8,488 bases of DNA, taken from Yoonia sp. (GTDB taxonomy: Bacteria; Pseudomonadota; Alphaproteobacteria; Rhodobacterales; Rhodobacteraceae). This document shows, piece by piece, positions 1-6,496 of the stretch; positions within the stretch are counted from its first letter, which is position 1, and every line of letters starts with the position of its first letter. A program made the translations under genes and the position numbers. The stretch covers positions 1 through 8,488 of the forward strand of contig JAHDGO010000059.1 in the NCBI GenBank assembly GCA_020627605.1, written 5' to 3'. A model generated the notes under the pieces. It was not told the DNA's origin. It did no database searches and saw only the letters and a list, made by a program, of their open reading frames with translations.

Positions 1-118
1 GGGATCGGGGGCCACCAGTTTCGGTCTGGTCAAGGATATGGCAACGGCGCGCCATGTGGCCCGCATTATTCAGGTGGCCGAAATGGGATGGTGGGTAGCG
101 CCCGCCGCGTTGATGTAG
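1..118 (+). CDS. ispE: 4-diphosphocytidyl-2-C-methyl-D-erythritol kinase, C-terminal fragment
   Basis: This is the 3' end of a gene that enters from the left edge. Codons are in frame from base 2 and give 38 residues before TAG at 116-118. The fragment opens with GSGATSFGL, the glycine-rich GSGAT motif of GHMP kinases in the form typical of IspE. It ends with GWWVAPAAL, matching the WWV-type tail usual in IspE of alphaproteobacteria. From family knowledge, IspE is a cytosolic enzyme that phosphorylates the 2-hydroxyl of CDP-methylerythritol with ATP, in the MEP route to isopentenyl diphosphate. The gene converges on the small minus-strand ORF at 124-306 with only 5 bp between the stop codons and no visible terminator hairpin. 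The identification rests on a short tail, but the motif pair is characteristic. Another GHMP kinase is the main alternative. Confidence 0.82.
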   Translation, partial: GSGATSFGLVKDMATARHVARIIQVAEMGWWVAPAALM

Positions 119-123
119 TTGCC

Positions 124-306
124 TTACGGGTCGGGCTGATCCATCCGTTTCCACAGAAGACTAAGCAAGGTTTCACCCGCCAGCGGGTTCACGCAATCGC
201 TGATCAGTACCGGCGCGCCGAAGGGCACCGGGGCGGGCAGGGGCAGTGCCGGGGCTTTGTCCCGGCTGACAAGCGGCACGCTGGCAAAATCTGTGGCATC
301 CGTCAT
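124..306 (-). CDS. Possible small hypothetical protein, 60 aa
   Basis: I do not recognise this protein. An ATG at 306 opens 60 codons ending in TAA at 124. The product has an acidic start (MTDATDF), a proline/alanine-rich stretch around residues 19-31 (including LPLPAPVPFGAP), then a more hydrophobic part with LISDCVNPLAGETLLSLLW and an acidic end. There is no signal peptide or clear membrane helix. Codon use is C/G-rich at third positions, as in the neighbouring genes. It lies 27 bp downstream of the HAD phosphatase gene on the same strand and fills the gap up to ispE exactly, which favours a real last gene of that operon. Against it, no Shine-Dalgarno sequence is visible before the ATG and the opposite strand is also open here. 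It could be a small conserved hypothetical protein or a chance ORF. Confidence 0.5.
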   Translation of the reverse strand: MTDATDFASVPLVSRDKAPALPLPAPVPFGAPVLISDCVNPLAGETLLSLLWKRMDQPDP

Positions 307-333
307 GGCGCCAATTCTAGCGCCTGAGCCGTA

Positions 334-978
334 TCAGGGCAAATCAAGCGCCTGCGCAATGGCCTGCATTGATGTCACCGGGGTCGCGCCAGTGCCATCC
401 AGCCGGGCCGGATCACCGTCAGCAACATAGCCAAAACAGGTGATCCCTGCGGCCTGCGCCGACCGGCAGCCCGGTGCGCTGTCGTCGATCATCACTGTCT
501 TACCCGGTGTCACCCCTGCATCGGCCATGATCCGCAGGATCATGTCAGGTGCCGGTTTTGGCCCGTGATCATGGCCGGAATAGATATGCGGGGCGAACCT
601 GTCCCACAGCCCGGTGGGCCGCAGGGTGATCTGCATCTTTTCCACCGGCCCGTTGGAGGCGATGGCGACCCTGATCCCGGCCTGCTCCAACCGGTCAAGC
701 AGGTCTGTGACCCCGGCAATCACCGGCACACCAGCCCGCAACCGGTCAAAGACCGCACCATAAAGCTGATCAAGCCAGTCCTCTGGCAGCGTCGCACCAC
801 GGCGCATCGCCTCTTCGCCCACGGATTGCATGGTGCCGCCGACAAACAGGCGGTGTACCTCTGCCGGGGTGACGGGCAACCCGTGGTGGTTCAGGAAATC
901 TGAAATAACCACATCCGTGGCAGGCTCGCTGTCGACCAGCACACCGTCGCAGTCGAAAATCACCAGTTCAGGCGTCAT
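334..978 (-). CDS. HAD-superfamily (subfamily IA) phosphatase, phosphoglycolate phosphatase/beta-phosphoglucomutase-like
   Basis: A 214-residue HAD hydrolase with all four motifs visible. Motif I is FDCDGVLVDSE (nucleophile Asp9, acid/base Asp11). Motif II is IASNGP (Ser108). The motif III lysine is Lys141 in GPKPAPD. Motif IV is MIDDS (Asp165/Asp166). The helical cap at about residues 18-85 makes it subfamily IA, as in phosphoglycolate phosphatase, 6-phosphogluconate phosphatase YieH and beta-phosphoglucomutase. Such cytosolic Mg2+-dependent enzymes act on small phosphorylated metabolites, often sugar phosphates. The substrate cannot be read from the sequence, so I give no symbol. The length is normal for the family. 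Its ATG lies inside the end of rsmD (11-bp overlap) and has no good Shine-Dalgarno sequence, which suggests translational coupling. Phosphatase superfamily: near certain. Exact substrate: unknown. Confidence 0.92.
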   Translation of the reverse strand: MTPELVIFDCDGVLVDSEPATDVVISDFLNHHGLPVTPAEVHRLFVGGTMQSVGEEAMRRGATLPEDWLDQLYGAVFDRLRAGVPVIAGVTDLLDRLEQAGIRVAIASNGPVEKMQITLRPTGLWDRFAPHIYSGHDHGPKPAPDMILRIMADAGVTPGKTVMIDDSAPGCRSAQAAGITCFGYVADGDPARLDGTGATPVTSMQAIAQALDLP

Positions 979-1525
979 GGCGCATCACCGTTATCCAGGT
1001 ATCGCCGTAGCGGCGTTGATCCAGACCGGTGAACCCGGCTGGCGCGATTTGGGCCGTCGCCTCTTCCCAGATGATCAGCGCATCCGGACCGATCCAGCCA
1101 GCGGCCTGGGCAGCGGCAAGTGCCTTGCCCCCCAGACCCCGCCCATAGGGCGGATCAAGGAAAACCAGATCGCAGGGCTGACCGGTGGGGATGCGCGTCG
1201 CATCCCCACCGACAACGGCGGTGTCATCCTGCCGCCGCAGCTTGGCGATATTGGCGCGGATCAGTTGCTGGGCCACCCGCCCGCTGTCAACGAAAGTGAC
1301 ATGGGCTGCACCGCGCGACAGGGCCTCCAGCCCCAATGCGCCTGTGCCGGCGAAAAGGTCAAGCACCCTTGCGCCCGTGATCGGATCACCAAAGCGCCCG
1401 CCTTGCAGCACGTTGAACAGGTTCTCGCGCACCCGGTCGCTGGTCGGGCGCAGATGTGCCGCATCATCGCCTTTGCCCACCGGGGTCAGGGCTGTGCCAC
1501 GGTGGGTGCCGCCGATGATCCTCAC
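968..1525 (-). CDS. rsmD: 16S rRNA (guanine(966)-N(2))-methyltransferase
   Basis: A 185-residue Rossmann-fold SAM-dependent methyltransferase. The N-terminus MRIIGGTHRG and the segment LRPTSDRVRENLFNVL (residues 25-40) are hallmarks of RsmD. SAM-binding motif I is VLDLFAGTGALGLEALSRG (54-72), and motif IV is the catalytic DPPY (124-127) used by N-methyltransferases acting on amino groups. Known role: it methylates N2 of G966 in 16S rRNA during small-subunit assembly in the cytoplasm. The start is GTG at 1525, whose last bases overlap the TGA of the upstream oxidoreductase (GTGA junction). Only a weak, distant AAGGCG is seen upstream, so translation probably depends on coupling. Its 3' end overlaps the phosphatase gene by 11 bp. 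The length is typical of alphaproteobacterial RsmD. Confidence 0.95.
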   Translation of the reverse strand: MRIIGGTHRGTALTPVGKGDDAAHLRPTSDRVRENLFNVLQGGRFGDPITGARVLDLFAGTGALGLEALSRGAAHVTFVDSGRVAQQLIRANIAKLRRQDDTAVVGGDATRIPTGQPCDLVFLDPPYGRGLGGKALAAAQAAGWIGPDALIIWEEATAQIAPAGFTGLDQRRYGDTWITVMRHDA

Positions 1526-2736
1526 GGTTTGAGCAGCGCCTTCATATCCGTCGCAGGGTCGGTGATCTGGGCGGGGGTCGGGCTGCGCCCGGCCTCGATC
1601 AGCCGCTTGCCGATCATGTAGTTGCGCGGGTCGTTCATGGCGTCGACGGCCAGCAGTGTATCACCGCCGTAGTACCAGTTGGACTGCACCCCCGGCGCAT
1701 CGCCCTTGCGGACATAAACATCCGTGTAGCCGATATTCAGCCCGGCAATCTGCAGTTTGCAGTCGTATTGATCTGACCAGAACCATGGCTTGGGATCATA
1801 GGGTGCATGCGCCCCGGCGATATTGGCCGCCACGGCCTCTGCCTGATCAATGGCGTTGCCGACGCTTTCCAGACGGATCGTCTGGCCCTTGAACAGGCAA
1901 GAGGCGCAATCACCAGCCGCCCAGATCGCCGGGTCAGACGTGCGCCCATAGGCATCTGTCGTGATCCCGTTGCCCACGTCCAGACCCGCGCTTTCCGCAA
2001 GGATCGTCGCTGGCGCGATGCCGACGCCCACAACGGCAAAGTCGATGTCCAGTGTTGTGCCGTCGGTCAGAACCGCGCCTGTTACATGGCCGTCGCCTGT
2101 CAGCCGCTCCAGCCCGACACCTTCACGGATGTCGACACCATGGGCGCTGTGCAGGGCGCGGAAATAATCAGAGGTGGCCGGTGCTGCAACACGTTGCAGG
2201 ATACGGTCGGCCATTTCGACCAGCGTGACCTGCACGCCGCGTTTGCTGGCCACGGCTGCGGCCTCCAGCCCGATATAGCCGCCGCCGATGATCAATGCGC
2301 GTTTGCCTGAGGTAAAGGCCGGGGCCATTGCATCAGCATCGGCCAGATCGCGCACCGCGAAAACGTTGTCGAGGGTCCCGCCAATGGCCGCAGGCAAGGT
2401 GCGTGGATGCGCGCCTGTGGTCAGGGCCAGATGGTCGTAGTGCATAACCTCACCATCATCGAGGGTCACTGATCTGGCCGCACGGTCAATGCCCGTCACG
2501 CGCGTGTTCAGCCGCAGGGTGATATCGTTGTCGGCATAAAATTCGGCTGGACGCAGATAAAGCCGCTCTTCCACCATCTCACCCAAGAGGTAGGCCTTGG
2601 ACAGCGGCGGGCGCTGATAGGGGGGGACCTTTTCGGCCCCGATCAGGGTGATTTGCCCGTCAAACCCCAGTGTGCGCAGCTTGGCCACAAGGGCGGCCCC
2701 GGCCTGGCCTGCGCCGATCACGATCACTTTGGTCAT
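1522..2736 (-). CDS. FAD-dependent NAD(P)H oxidoreductase, ferredoxin/putidaredoxin reductase family
   Basis: A 404-residue pyridine nucleotide-disulfide oxidoreductase fold. The N-terminal FAD-binding motif is VIGAGQAGAAL (Gly8, Gly10, Gly13). PPYQRPPLSKAYL (about 38-50) is characteristic of rhodocoxin, putidaredoxin and BphA4-type reductases. The NAD(P)H-binding motif is IIGGGYIGLEAA (149-160), the second FAD motif is IWAAGDCA (271-278), and the C-terminal PWFWSDQYD (317-325) belongs to the reductase C domain. These soluble flavoenzymes pass electrons from NAD(P)H to a [2Fe-2S] ferredoxin that serves a P450 or a dioxygenase. No ferredoxin, P450 or oxygenase gene lies in the window, so the partner is unknown. 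The ATG at 2736 has an AAGGGA Shine-Dalgarno sequence (revcomp of 2745-2750, 8-nt spacer). It is the first gene of the minus-strand operon with rsmD and is divergent from the peroxiredoxin gene. There is no CXXC, so it is not a thioredoxin- or lipoamide-type disulfide reductase. Confidence 0.92.
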   Translation of the reverse strand: MTKVIVIGAGQAGAALVAKLRTLGFDGQITLIGAEKVPPYQRPPLSKAYLLGEMVEERLYLRPAEFYADNDITLRLNTRVTGIDRAARSVTLDDGEVMHYDHLALTTGAHPRTLPAAIGGTLDNVFAVRDLADADAMAPAFTSGKRALIIGGGYIGLEAAAVASKRGVQVTLVEMADRILQRVAAPATSDYFRALHSAHGVDIREGVGLERLTGDGHVTGAVLTDGTTLDIDFAVVGVGIAPATILAESAGLDVGNGITTDAYGRTSDPAIWAAGDCASCLFKGQTIRLESVGNAIDQAEAVAANIAGAHAPYDPKPWFWSDQYDCKLQIAGLNIGYTDVYVRKGDAPGVQSNWYYGGDTLLAVDAMNDPRNYMIGKRLIEAGRSPTPAQITDPATDMKALLKP

Positions 2737-2756
2737 GGGTCTGTTCCCTTGCGTCC

Positions 2757-2804
2757 TTGGCCTTGTTTTGCCGCACTCTATATGTGAAGCCTGCAGGCAT
2801 ACAA
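2757..2804. promoter_or_regulatory. Candidate divergent promoters between the oxidoreductase and peroxiredoxin genes
   Basis: The 88-bp gap at 2737-2824 must hold the start signals for both flanking genes. On the + strand, TTGGCC (2757-2762), a 16-bp spacer and TATATG (2779-2784) resemble a sigma-70 promoter, with 4/6 matches in each box. On the minus strand, TTGTAT (revcomp of 2799-2804), a 16-bp spacer and TATAGA (revcomp of 2777-2782) also match 4/6 each. The two -10 boxes would overlap on the same AT-rich core, and each transcript would have a leader of roughly 30-35 nt. These are weak consensus matches read by eye. The need for promoters here is firm, but the exact boxes are not. Confidence 0.3.
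2789..2798. repeat. Perfect 10-bp palindrome in the divergent promoter region
   Basis: GCCTGCAGGC is a perfect inverted repeat centred between 2793 and 2794. Symmetry does not extend outwards: the flanking bases A2788 and A2799 do not pair. It lies in the spacer of the candidate minus-strand promoter and just downstream of the candidate + strand -10 box. A dimeric regulator bound here could therefore affect both genes. It does not match an OxyR or FNR site that I can recognise. A 10-bp palindrome can also arise by chance. Confidence 0.3.
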
Positions 2805-2811
2805 TGCGAAC

Positions 2812-2816
2812 AGGGG
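2812..2816 (+). promoter_or_regulatory. Shine-Dalgarno site fixing the peroxiredoxin start
   Basis: AGGGG lies 8 nt before the ATG at 2825. The frame stays open upstream to 2648, but those codons overlap the oxidoreductase gene on the other strand and carry no peroxiredoxin sequence, so 2825 is the supported start. Another ATG at 2820 is out of frame and reads only ATG-ACA-TGA. Confidence 0.6.
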
Positions 2817-2824
2817 CTTATGAC

Positions 2825-3316
2825 ATGACAATTACAACTGGCGACACGCTGCCGAATGCAACCTTGCTACAGATGGGCGGGGAAGGACCGGAACAGATCG
2901 TGCTGGCCGAAAAGCTGACAGGCCGCAAGGTCGTGATCTTTGGTCTGCCGGGGGCCTTTACCGGCACCTGTTCAACCGCGCATGTGCCCAGCTTTATGGT
3001 CACATATGATCAGTTTATGGAAAAGGGCGTCGATGAGATCATCTGCATCGCGGTCAACGACCCCTTTGTCATGCAAGCCTGGGGCGAAAGCACGCAGGCC
3101 ACTGACACGGGCATCACCATGCTGGCGGATGCTGAAAGCGAATTCACCAAAGCCATCGGCATGAACTTCAGCGCGGCACCAGTCGGTTTCGTCGACCGGT
3201 CCAAGCGGTATTCGATGCTGGTGGAGGATGGCACTGTGCTGATCCTTAACGTCGAGGAAAGCCCCGGCACTTGCGAAATCTCTGCCGGCGAAACACTGCT
3301 CGCGGCGATGGAATAA
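2825..3316 (+). CDS. Peroxiredoxin, Prx5/type II (atypical 2-Cys) family
   Basis: A 163-residue thioredoxin-fold peroxidase that reduces H2O2 and organic hydroperoxides in the cytosol. The peroxidatic site is LPGAFTGTCSTAHVPSF (about residues 41-57), with Cys49 in the PGAFTxTC motif characteristic of the Prx5 group. Cys73 (EIICIAVND) matches the second cysteine of plant type II enzymes. Cys150, in LNVEESPGTCEISAGE, sits where human PRDX5 has its resolving cysteine (Cys151), so an intramolecular Cys49-Cys150 disulfide is likely. The electron donor (thioredoxin, glutaredoxin or glutathione) is not encoded nearby. The start at 2825 gives the normal family length and has an AGGGG Shine-Dalgarno sequence. 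The gene is a single + strand unit, divergent from the FAD oxidoreductase and closed by a strong terminator. Oxidative-stress control is plausible, but no clear OxyR site is seen. Confidence 0.95.
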   Translation: MTITTGDTLPNATLLQMGGEGPEQIVLAEKLTGRKVVIFGLPGAFTGTCSTAHVPSFMVTYDQFMEKGVDEIICIAVNDPFVMQAWGESTQATDTGITMLADAESEFTKAIGMNFSAAPVGFVDRSKRYSMLVEDGTVLILNVEESPGTCEISAGETLLAAME

Positions 3317-3319
3317 GTC

Positions 3320-3346
3320 AAAGGGCGGCCCGTTGGCCGCCCTTTT
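3320..3346 (+). terminator. Rho-independent terminator of the peroxiredoxin gene
   Basis: The arm AAAGGGCGGCC (3320-3330) pairs perfectly with GGCCGCCCTTT (3335-3345) across a 4-base CGTT loop, followed by further T residues (TTTTCGTTT). It starts 3 bp after the peroxiredoxin stop codon. The convergent mscS gene ends at 3358, and the reverse strand has a shorter T-run after the same hairpin. It could therefore serve both transcripts, though more strongly the + strand one. Confidence 0.92.
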
Positions 3347-3357
3347 CGTTTCCCGCC

Positions 3358-4227
3358 TCAGGCGTCGACCGTGTCGTCGGCACCGGCGTTCTGATGCACG
3401 ATCGTGCGCGTCGGGAACGGGATGTCGACACCGTTGGCATCCAGCGCCTCTTTCACGCGGCGCTTCATATCAGCCTGATAGGCGAAATAGTCGCCGCTGT
3501 TGCACCAGACGCGCACCAGAAAATCGACAGAGCTGGAATTGAGGTTGTTGACCTGAATGAACGGCTCTGGCTCTGCCAGTGAACGCGCGTCGGCCATGAT
3601 CGTGTCGCGGATCGTGTCCTCTGCCTGTTTGAGGTTCGCCCCATAGCCCACGCCAAAGGTCCATTCAGCCCGGCGCAGCGGGTAGCTGGAATAGTTGACG
3701 ATGGTGTTTCCCCAAACCTCGGAATTGGGGATGATGATCTGCACATTCCCGATAGAGGCCAGTTCAGTGAAATTCAGGGTGATATCCTTAACCGTGCCCA
3801 TCTGGCCGCTCACCTCGACAAAATCGTCGATCTTGATGGGGCGGAAGAAAACGATCATCACACCGGCGGCCACATTTGACAGCGTACCCTGCAAGGCCAG
3901 ACCGATGGCCAGACCCGCAGCGCCGATAACGGCCACAAATGACGTCGTTTGCACCCCGAATGTGTTGAGCACGAAGAGAAAGGCAAAGGCGATGACGACA
4001 TAGCGCGCCACATTGCCCAGAAAGTTGAACAGGGTGACATCAAGATGGGCATGCTTGCCACCCAGTGACACCAGCCTGCGCCGGACCCAGCCACCGATCA
4101 CAAAACCGGCCAGCAGGATCAGAATGGCGGCCACAACACTGCCAACCGCCGAAGCCAGAAATTCAAACGTCAACAGATCCGAGAGCGTCTTGCCGTCCCA
4201 GATCACGGTATTCATCAGGTCGTCCAC
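3358..4227 (-). CDS. Small-conductance mechanosensitive channel, MscS family
   Basis: A 289-residue protein of the size and layout of E. coli MscS. Predicted membrane segments are TM1 at about 24-46 (AVGSVVAAILILLAGFVIGG), TM2 at about 70-90 and the pore-lining TM3 at about 96-128, rich in Gly/Ala (VIGAAGLAIGLALQGTLSN, then AAGVMIVFFRPIKIDD). The beta domain follows, with VEVSGQMGTVKDITLNFTEL and IIIPNSEVWGNTIVNYS, and then an alpha/beta cytoplasmic vestibule. Known role: a homoheptameric inner-membrane pore that opens under membrane tension and releases solutes on hypo-osmotic shock. The start is GTG at 4227, supported by AGGAG at 6 nt; an internal ATG at residue 5 is the alternative. It begins 1 bp after the pterin dehydratase stop and is the last gene of the cluster. 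Confidence 0.96.
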   Translation of the reverse strand: MDDLMNTVIWDGKTLSDLLTFEFLASAVGSVVAAILILLAGFVIGGWVRRRLVSLGGKHAHLDVTLFNFLGNVARYVVIAFAFLFVLNTFGVQTTSFVAVIGAAGLAIGLALQGTLSNVAAGVMIVFFRPIKIDDFVEVSGQMGTVKDITLNFTELASIGNVQIIIPNSEVWGNTIVNYSSYPLRRAEWTFGVGYGANLKQAEDTIRDTIMADARSLAEPEPFIQVNNLNSSSVDFLVRVWCNSGDYFAYQADMKRRVKEALDANGVDIPFPTRTIVHQNAGADDTVDA

Positions 4228-4228
4228 G

Positions 4229-4528
4229 TCAGTCTCCTGCGAGTGTATTCATCTTTGCGCCCAGTTTGGCGTCGAGCGCGCTTAGGCCATCTGCGTCATG
4301 TGTGGTCAAGGTAACCTCGACAGTTTTATAGACATTCGACCATTCGGGGTGGTGGTTCCATTTCTCTGCCCAGAGGGCTGCGCGGGTCATGAACCCGAAC
4401 GCCTCGACAAAGTTCCTGAAGACAAATGTCTTGTGGATCGCGTCGCGCCCGTTGACCATCGCCCAGCCGCTGGCCAGAAGGGGGTCGATCTGTTCGCTGC
4501 GTTCGGCAGGTGTCAGTTTATCGGTCAT
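4229..4528 (-). CDS. phhB: Pterin-4a-carbinolamine dehydratase
   Basis: A 99-residue protein covering the whole PCD/DCoH family length. The signature is [19 protein letters not shown] (residues 54-72), with active-site histidines His59, His60 and His77 ([11 protein letters not shown]). They have the same spacing as His61, His62 and His79 of mammalian DCoH. Known reaction: dehydration of 4a-hydroxytetrahydrobiopterin to quinonoid dihydrobiopterin, which recycles the pterin cofactor of aromatic amino acid hydroxylases, in the cytosol. No phenylalanine hydroxylase gene is seen in the window, so its partner here is unknown and a role in another pterin or molybdopterin context is possible. The ATG at 4528 overlaps the stop of the upstream FemAB-like gene (ATGA) and also has its own GGAGG site 7 nt upstream. 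It is followed after 1 bp by mscS. Confidence 0.95.
   Translation of the reverse strand: MTDKLTPAERSEQIDPLLASGWAMVNGRDAIHKTFVFRNFVEAFGFMTRAALWAEKWNHHPEWSNVYKTVEVTLTTHDADGLSALDAKLGAKMNTLAGD
4234..4238 (-). promoter_or_regulatory. Shine-Dalgarno site for the GTG start of mscS
   Basis: On the minus strand AGGAG lies 6 nt before the GTG at 4227, inside the last codons of the pterin dehydratase gene. This spacing favours the GTG over the ATG four codons further in. Confidence 0.65.
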
Positions 4529-5712
4529 TGGTGTTCCTCCACGTCTGATTTGCGAAACGGGCCATAGCTGGTCAGCACTTCGATTTCGTGATCAACCGCA
4601 TCGCGTTCGGCTGCCAGATAGCGCGCCACGGCGTCTTTGAAACCCGGATCGCCAAACCAATGCAGTGAATGTGTGGCGACCGGAAGATATCCCCGTGCCA
4701 GCTTGTGTTCGCCCTGCGCCCCGGCCTCGACCCGTTGCAGGCCGTGCTGAATGGCGAAATCAATGGCCTGATAATAGCAAAGTTCGAAATGCAGGCAGGG
4801 GTGGTGTTCGGTGCAGCCCCAGTAGCGGCCATAAAGCGTCTCGCGCCCGATAAAGTTCAGCGCCCCGGCCACGGCCCGCCCGTCGCGCAGGGCCAGCACC
4901 ATCAGCAGATCATCGCGCAGCGTCGCATGCGCCTGCCGAAAGAAATCGCGTGTCAGATAGGGGGTGCCCCATTTGCGCGCGCCGGTGTCCTGATAGAAAA
5001 CCCAGAAGGCATCCCAATGGGCCTCTGTTATCTGGTCACCGGTCAGGGCGATGATCTCTCCGCCAAAGTCGTGGGCCTGCCTGCGTTCCTTGCGCAATGT
5101 CTTGCGCTTGCGGCTGGACAGGGCCGCGAGAAACCCGTCAAAATCGGCATAGCCGTCGTTTTCCCAGTGATATTGCTGCCCAATCCGGTGCAATAGGCCC
5201 ATTTCCGCGCCTGCAAGCGCCTCGGCTTCGGTGCAGAATGTCGCATGCAGTGATGAGATATCGTTCTGATCCACCAGTTGCACCGCGCCCTGCACCAGTG
5301 CGCCCATACCCATTGCCTCATAACCCGGTCGGGTCAGGAAACGCCGCCCTGTGGCAGGGGTGAACGGCACGGCAATCTGCAGTTTTGGGTAATATCGCCC
5401 GCCTGCGCCCTCATAGGCATGGGCCCAGTTGTGATCAAAGATGTATTCGCCCTGACTGTGACCCTTGGCATAGAGGGGCGCTGCGGCAATCAACTGCCCG
5501 TCGCGTTCTGCTGTCAGATATTGCGGTTGCCACCCGCTGCCCGCCCCGACAGAGCCGCTGTCCTCCAGCGCCTTGAGGAACCGATATGTCGTGAAAGGAT
5601 CGGCCGGGCGACCGCCATCTGCCGCCTCGGGGCAGGCGCAGGCATCCCAATCGCCCGCCGGGATCGCGGCAAGGCTGGGGTGCACGGTGACGGCAATCGG
5701 TGTCTCTGTCAT
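4525..5712 (-). CDS. FemAB-like / DUF482 GNAT-fold protein
   Basis: A 395-residue protein of the DUF482 (PF04339-like, FemAB-related, GNAT-fold) family, recognised by several conserved stretches. These are [20 protein letters not shown] (91-110), FLTRPGYE (125-132), the basic [11 protein letters not shown] (201-211), YGRYWGC (294-300), [15 protein letters not shown] (307-321) and [17 protein letters not shown] (328-344). FemAB relatives add amino acids to peptidoglycan precursors from aminoacyl-tRNA, and GNAT proteins acylate amines. For this alphaproteobacterial branch the substrate is not established, so I give no function beyond fold. There is no signal peptide. An in-frame TTG lies three codons upstream at 5721, but I prefer the ATG at 5712; neither has a good Shine-Dalgarno sequence. 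The gene starts 31 bp after the phosphodiesterase and overlaps the pterin dehydratase by 4 bp. Confidence 0.88.
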   Translation of the reverse strand: MTETPIAVTVHPSLAAIPAGDWDACACPEAADGGRPADPFTTYRFLKALEDSGSVGAGSGWQPQYLTAERDGQLIAAAPLYAKGHSQGEYIFDHNWAHAYEGAGGRYYPKLQIAVPFTPATGRRFLTRPGYEAMGMGALVQGAVQLVDQNDISSLHATFCTEAEALAGAEMGLLHRIGQQYHWENDGYADFDGFLAALSSRKRKTLRKERRQAHDFGGEIIALTGDQITEAHWDAFWVFYQDTGARKWGTPYLTRDFFRQAHATLRDDLLMVLALRDGRAVAGALNFIGRETLYGRYWGCTEHHPCLHFELCYYQAIDFAIQHGLQRVEAGAQGEHKLARGYLPVATHSLHWFGDPGFKDAVARYLAAERDAVDHEIEVLTSYGPFRKSDVEEHQ

Positions 5713-5743
5713 GGGGTGCAACTTGTGCGCCCGCGCGGTGGGG

Positions 5744-6496
5744 TCAAGCCAGATAGCCTTCGAATGTCACATTATCGACAATGCGGCGCGCTTCGGCCTC
5801 TTGCAGGGCAGACCGGATTGTCCACGTCAGGATTTGCGCGCCGCGGGATTTGAGTTCGGCGACGCGCGGCCGATCCAGATCGGTGGCTTCGTGACTGATG
5901 AAACAGGCACCAACCCGGTCGTAGTCCGGTATCTCGCGCAGGATGTCGCCGGTCGCCTGTGGCACGCTGGGCCAGTCAATGGGACGGTAGCTGGAGGTCG
6001 TGATGCCGCGCGGGATATCCGGTGCCTCTGCGGCACAGACGGCCACGGCATGAGGATTGAAGGACATTAGACCGACATCGCCCTGATAATCGCGCAGAAG
6101 CGCGCAAGTGGCCTTTTCAAGCGGGCCCACGTCAGGGCCCATTTCACCGTCCTGATCCTTGATCTCGATCAGCAGCGGCACACGCCCGGCTACCAACGCC
6201 AGGACAGTGTCCAGCGCCGGGATTGTGCTGCCGTCATCCTTTAACGGTATCTGCTCCAACGCGGCACGGGTTCTTGCGCGCACCGGCCCGCTTTCGGCCG
6301 TCAGCCGGTCCAGCAGGTCGTCATGAAAGACCATCGGGTGGCCGTCCTGCGACATTTGCAGATCAATCTCGATCCCATAGCCGGCATCAAGGGCCGCCTG
6401 AATGGACTTGAGGCTGTTTTCCACCCGCCCTGCCTTGCGGTCATGCAGGGCGCGGTGCGTGATGGGCCGGGCGAAGAAGCTTTCAGGCAGGCTCAT
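5744..6496 (-). CDS. Glycerophosphodiester phosphodiesterase
   Basis: A 250-residue GDPD-family TIM barrel. Motifs in order are THRALHD (His14-Arg15, with His18 in the following loop), ENS (26-28), IEIDLQMSQDG (Glu43, Asp45), VFHDD (His58, Asp59) and LIEIKD (Glu111, Lys113). These are the metal ligands and catalytic residues of the family. Known reaction: hydrolysis of deacylated phospholipids (glycerophosphodiesters) to sn-glycerol 3-phosphate and an alcohol. There is no signal peptide, so it should be cytosolic like UgpQ rather than periplasmic like GlpQ. The ATG at 6496 overlaps the RidA stop (ATGA) and no Shine-Dalgarno sequence is seen, so it is probably translated by coupling. No ugp transporter genes are adjacent. 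The substrate could also be another phosphodiester. Confidence 0.94.
   Translation of the reverse strand: MSLPESFFARPITHRALHDRKAGRVENSLKSIQAALDAGYGIEIDLQMSQDGHPMVFHDDLLDRLTAESGPVRARTRAALEQIPLKDDGSTIPALDTVLALVAGRVPLLIEIKDQDGEMGPDVGPLEKATCALLRDYQGDVGLMSFNPHAVAVCAAEAPDIPRGITTSSYRPIDWPSVPQATGDILREIPDYDRVGACFISHEATDLDRPRVAELKSRGAQILTWTIRSALQEAEARRIVDNVTFEGYLA

Noticed and set aside
309..326. A short inverted repeat (GGCGC...GCGCC type) just after the phosphatase stop codon, considered as a terminator
   Set aside because: The stem is only about 5 bp and no T-run follows, so it does not qualify as a terminator.
88..327. A + strand open frame running through the end of ispE and the small ORF region
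   Set aside because: It overlaps the ispE tail in another frame, its composition is biased to Arg/Gly/His as in antisense shadows, and it has no motif or ribosome binding site.
830..1621. A long + strand open frame of 263 codons opposite rsmD and the HAD phosphatase gene
   Set aside because: It is the mirror of well-supported minus-strand genes with clear motifs, and its translation has no recognisable domain. High-GC genes often leave such open antisense frames.
2648..2824. N-terminal extension of the peroxiredoxin by 59 codons
   Set aside because: The extension is antisense to the oxidoreductase start and then runs through the promoter region. The family-length protein with a Shine-Dalgarno sequence starts at 2825.
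2820..2828. A two-codon upstream ORF (ATG ACA TGA) overlapping the peroxiredoxin start
   Set aside because: It lies only 3 nt from the AGGGG site, too close for efficient initiation, and such a short overlap is easily due to chance.
4669..5196. A + strand open frame opposite the FemAB-like gene, and similar ones at 5278-5853 and 6571-7188
   Set aside because: All are antisense to genes with strong family motifs and show no domain, start signal or plausible composition of their own.
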